From Prorocentrum cordatum (taxonomy: Eukaryota; Sar; Dinophyceae; Prorocentrales; Prorocentraceae), in the NCBI GenBank assembly GCA_963575745.1, contig CAUYUJ010018305.1:725657-758156 (forward strand): a DNA stretch of 32,500 nucleotides, given 5' to 3'. Within the stretch, counting starts at the first letter, position 1, and every line of letters starts with the position of its first letter. The translations under genes were made by a program, and so were the position numbers. Below, piece after piece: positions 29,484 to 32,500 of this stretch. The notes below the pieces were generated by a model. The model saw nothing but the letters and a program-made list of their open reading frames with translations. It was not told the DNA's origin and ran no database searches.

Positions 29484-29907
29484 GGACGACCAGGGGTGCT
29501 CGCGTCCACAGTGGAGAGCCACGTGTAACTGGTGCGCCTGGTACCGGCCGACGGCCAGCGGCACCGGCAGCGCGCCTTCGATGCGGTACCCGCCGGAGGC
29601 CCGGGGTACCCGTGCATCTGTGACGGCTTGTATATGTGTACATATTTATCGCTTCGTGCGCGCCCGAGTCCGGGGCTATTGCTGTTTTTTTGGTTTCCTT
29701 CGCACGCAAAAGGTGGCAACCTCCCCTACCTCTTCCTCCCCTATCCCTCCCTCCTCGTATATCTCTCCCTCCACACTCGCCGCTCGCAGTGCCGGCTTCG
29801 AGGTGTGTGCTGAATCGTCTGTCCCGGCTGCGTGGCCGATGTGGGCGGGCGGGTGTTGTCCGCGCACGAATGGGAAGGTTTTGAGCCTTCCGCCGTTCCC
29901 ATCGTGG
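29484..29907. other. Interval after Element-3 pol, possible 3' untranslated region
   Basis: No gene seen. GGTACC-type words recur at about 29540, 29586 and 29605. A C/T-rich stretch spans about 29720-29780. Confidence 0.35.
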
Positions 29908-29953
<46 letters not shown>

Positions 29954-30240
29954 GGTCGTCGTCGTCGTCGTCGTCATAGTAGTCGTAGTAGTCGTAGTCG
30001 TGGTCGTCGTCGCCGTCGTCGTCGCCGCCACCGTCGCTGGCGTCGTGTAGGTTTGATGTTCGAGGATGGAGGTTTCCTGATGTTTCTGGGCCGTTTTGGG
30101 CATCGGTTGCCGCCGTCGCTGTCGCCGTCGTCGTCGATCGGTCGATCAAGGTCGATCAAGGTCGATCGGTCGATCGAGACCGATCGAGGATCGTTGTTGC
30201 CGGAGTCATCGATGTCAGTGTCGTCGTCATTGTCGTTGCC
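29908..30240. repeat. GTC array with a GATCGA-rich block
   Basis: GTC/CGT repeats at about 29908-30040 (first ~45 bp perfect). After a short unique piece (GATGTTCGAGGATGGAGG, close to one at about 24667) come GTCGATCAAG and GATCGA words at about 30133-30195 and more GTC repeats. Confidence 0.8.
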
Positions 30241-30260
30241 GTCATACATCCCCAGGCCAA

Positions 30261-30475
30261 AAGTTTTTCCCTCTTGCGTGGGAACGCATGGATCCACCGC
30301 CCCTGTGCTGAAGGGCAGGAGGGTGCAATATTTTTTTCATTTTGCATGGGAGCGCATGGACCCAGTTGGAACCAATTACGTGTGTGCGAGAGTCACGTGG
30401 ATCCAATTTCCGTGTCTTCTGGACCAGTTTTTTGGCGTGGAAGCTTCGTGGGTTCAATTCTTTCGCTGGAAATAT
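30261..30475. repeat. Four degenerate tandem units with TTTTTT...GCGTGG...CGTGGATCCAATT
   Basis: Units at about 30261-30310, 30329-30376, 30384-30415 and 30426-30470 share a T run, a GYGTGGRA word and TGGATCCA/TGGGTTCAATT. Spacing is 45-70 bp. They are more AT-rich than the surroundings and end at an AT-only stretch (about 30470-30492). Confidence 0.5.
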
Positions 30476-30599
30476 TATATTATAATAATTAATACAAAGG
30501 GACCCAAAGGGAAATGGATCCACGGAGCCTTGGACCTGCAGCCCAAGCTATGATTCTACGGGGGAGGGGTTTCCCTACCGAGAAACACGACACACGGGG

Positions 30600-30910
30600 A
30601 CGAGTAGGGAAACACAAACTAGGGGCGGGCGAAGAGGAATATGAGGGAGGAAGGACGGAGAGGAGGGAGAGGACGACGACGAGGAGACGAGAAAGAGGAG
30701 GGGGGGCAAACGAAGAGTCAGGAGGAGGGGAGGAAAAGCGGAGGAAGGAGGAGGAGGAGGGAGGAGGGAAGTGGAATGGGGGGCGGGAGAGGAGGAGGGC
30801 GGAGGGAGGAGGAGGACGAGTGAGGGTGAGGGAGGCATAAGGAGGGCGGGAGGAGGAAGAGGTAGGATGGAAGAGGTAGGATGGAAGAGGGGGACGAGGA
30901 GGAGGAGGAG

Positions 30911-30942
<32 letters not shown>

Positions 30943-31015
30943 GGAGGAGGAGGAGGAGGAGGAGGAGGAGGAAGGAGGGAGGAAAACGAGGAGGGAGGAC
31001 GGAAGAGGCGGATGA
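30600..31015. repeat. Long purine-rich GGA tract
   Basis: About 400 bp almost entirely purine on the plus strand, ending in a near-perfect (GGA)n at about 30895-30972. Confidence 0.9.
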
Positions 31016-31062
31016 ATGAGAAGGGGGGAGGCGGGAAAACGACCGCGGTGCCCAAATCGGGA

Positions 31063-31232
31063 GCTCGAGCGCCACAGCGGGCCTGGCCACCTCTCCGAAC
31101 CTCTCCCATAACATGGCATTGCTCGAGCGCCACAGCTGCCCCGGCTAATTCCCGCAGCCTCCGTAACATGTGGGTGTTCGAGCGCCACAGCGGGCCTGGC
31201 CAACTCCCGCAGCCTCCCATAACATATGCCGC
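31063..31232. repeat. Three tandem copies of a ~57-bp minisatellite
   Basis: Units start at 31063, 31121 and 31177, each with TCGAGCGCCACAGC near its start and TAACAT near its end. Copies 1 and 3 share GGGCCTGGCCA; copies 2 and 3 share TCCCGCAGCCTCC. Confidence 0.75.
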
Positions 31233-31359
31233 ACCCCGCCTCGACGCGAGCGCGATATGATCGCTGTGTCCGCATCCGCTAAAGCCAACGACACTTCGCA
31301 TGTGTCATCTGGGCCTCAAGAGGAAAATCTCTCGACCTGCTCAAGTATTGCCGCCTTCA

Positions 31360-32095
31360 TCTTTGTCGGCGTCGTCGGCGCCGCCGACGTCGTCGCGGGT
31401 GTCGCCGTCGATGTCGTCGCCGATCTGAGGATGCATGATCAATCCATCGGGGATCGAGACTATTGTCTCTTAGATCGAGGTGTGTGGATTCAGGTCGGTT
31501 GGTCGAGGATGATCTAGGATCGGTCGATCGAGGATCGACGCCAGGAGGGGGGTCGTCGGCGTCGTCGTTGCCGTTGTCATCGTCGTCGTTGCCGTCGTCG
31601 TCGTCGTCGGCGTCGCCGTCGTCGTTGTCGTCGTCGTCGTCGGCGTCGTCGTCGTCGTCGCCGCCTCCGTTGGTGTCGTCGTCGGCGTTGTTGTCGGTGA
31701 TGCCGCCGTCGTCAGCGGCGTCGTTGTCGAGGCTCGAGGTTCTTGGGGGCCTCTCTGTAGTCTTTGGGCTTCGCAGGGAGCCCTCGCCGCCACGGCCGGA
31801 TCCGCCTCGATATTCTGGGCAGGAAGTGGTCGAGAACATGTTCGGGGGTTGTCGTTGCTGCCGTCGGCGGCGGCGACGGCGGCGCCGTCGTCGTCGTCGT
31901 CGCCGCTGTCGTCGTCGTCGCCGTCGCCGTCGTCGTCGTCGCTTTGTCGTCGAGCTCTTCTTGCTTCCACTACGAGCTTGTATTGTTTTCCCCTCAGAGT
32001 CCTCGGGGCGCGTAAGTCTTGAGGCCCGCGGGCATGGCGCTTCTCTTACCGTCACCTGTCGTTTTTGCGTTTGTCGTCGTCGTCGTCGTCGTCGC
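31360..32095. repeat. GTC-rich arrays with GATCGA words
   Basis: GTC/GCCGTC repeats at about 31365-31425, 31545-31735 and 31855-31945, and perfect GTC at about 32069-32095. GATCGA words occupy 31430-31535. The short unique pieces between them (31736-31850, 31946-32060) show no gene. Confidence 0.85.
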
Positions 32096-32232
32096 CCTTC
32101 TCCCTCCTCCCCCCTGCTCCCCCACCAACCCCCTCCGAATTTCTCCCTCCCTCCTCCTTCCTCTTCCCTCTACCCTCCTACGCCCTGGAGGGTGGCGCTG
32201 ATGATGACGATGGTGGCGGTGATCCTGAGCAT

Positions 32233-32275
32233 TATGATGACGCTTACGACGTCGACGATGACGACGATGACGACC

Positions 32276-32337
<62 letters not shown>

Positions 32338-32346
32338 TACGTCGAC

Positions 32347-32377
<31 letters not shown>

Positions 32378-32384
32378 TTGATGT

Positions 32385-32417
<33 letters not shown>

Positions 32418-32490
32418 CGATGGTTCGGATGACGACAATGATGATGGTGATGATGAATATGATAATGGCAGCCACTACGATGACTACGAT
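32233..32490. repeat. (GAC)n and (GAT)n array, opposite orientation to the GTC arrays
   Basis: GAC units dominate about 32263-32340, then GAT units to about 32420, then mixed GAT/GAC. It encodes poly-Asp in the plus frame; I treat it as a microsatellite, not a gene. Confidence 0.9.
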
Positions 32491-32500
32491 AGTTAGCATG

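Noticed and set aside
29881-29900. GAGCC-containing sequence resembling an inverted spliced leader
   Set aside because: Only the GGCTCAA word matches; expected by chance in this much sequence.
30420-30450. GGTTCAATTC as a tRNA B box
   Set aside because: No cloverleaf can be built around it, and the word belongs to the degenerate repeat at 30261-30475.
31063-31232. CRISPR-like array
   Set aside because: Three directly adjoining ~57-bp units without unique spacers; an ordinary minisatellite in eukaryotic DNA.
32065-32496. 143-codon Asp-rich frame at the right edge
   Set aside because: Pure product of the GAC/GAT microsatellite.

Overview
This window looks like nuclear DNA of a dinoflagellate. 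The strongest evidence is two near-copies (20 of 22 positions each) of the dinoflagellate trans-splicing spliced leader (SL), core GCCATTTTGGCTCAAG. Each sits about 80-110 bp upstream of the first ORF of a retroelement. High GC, retroelement families with dinoflagellate-style gag and pol domains, and abundant GTC, GGA and TC microsatellites fit. I cannot name the species. I found no convincing single-copy host gene, tRNA, rRNA or CRISPR array. The window is a retroelement graveyard with one apparently intact element.

Layout. (1) 1-5365, minus strand: LINE-1, a non-LTR retrotransposon running off the left edge. It has an intact ORF1 (zinc ribbon plus coiled coil) and an ORF2 open from 4060 to base 1 (endonuclease, RT, C-terminal zinc finger). 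The two share a frame and are separated by a single UGA. (2) 5366-6976: microsatellites, GGCC-rich sequence, a possible signal-peptide exon and a nested inverted-repeat cluster. (3) 6977-12134, plus: Pol-B, a frameshifted reverse transcriptase-RNase H relic flanked by ~310-bp direct repeats. Three related AT-rich ~150-300 bp inserts interrupt it and look like introner-type introns. (4) 12135-17213: minisatellites, a small inverted-repeat element and long GGA/GTC arrays. (5) 17227-22675, plus: LINE-2, a complete but decayed LINE with a 13-bp target-site duplication, an SL remnant at its 5' end and a (GTCAA)n tail. It is inserted inside a GTC array. (6) 22676-24800: minisatellites and GATCGA repeats. 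(7) 24807-29483, plus: Element-3, an SL-headed retroelement with gag-like and RT-RNase H genes, both broken. (8) 29484-32500: tandem repeats, a long GGA tract and GTC then GAC arrays.

How the parts work together. LINE ORF1 proteins bind element RNA. ORF2 proteins nick the target and copy the RNA at the nick. The SL remnants imply that trans-spliced mRNAs were the templates. Both LINEs have ORF1 and ORF2 in one frame across UGA in the contexts UGA-CGG and UGA-CUA, the two classic readthrough contexts. This makes programmed stop-codon readthrough the most interesting hypothesis here, together with the introner-like inserts in Pol-B.
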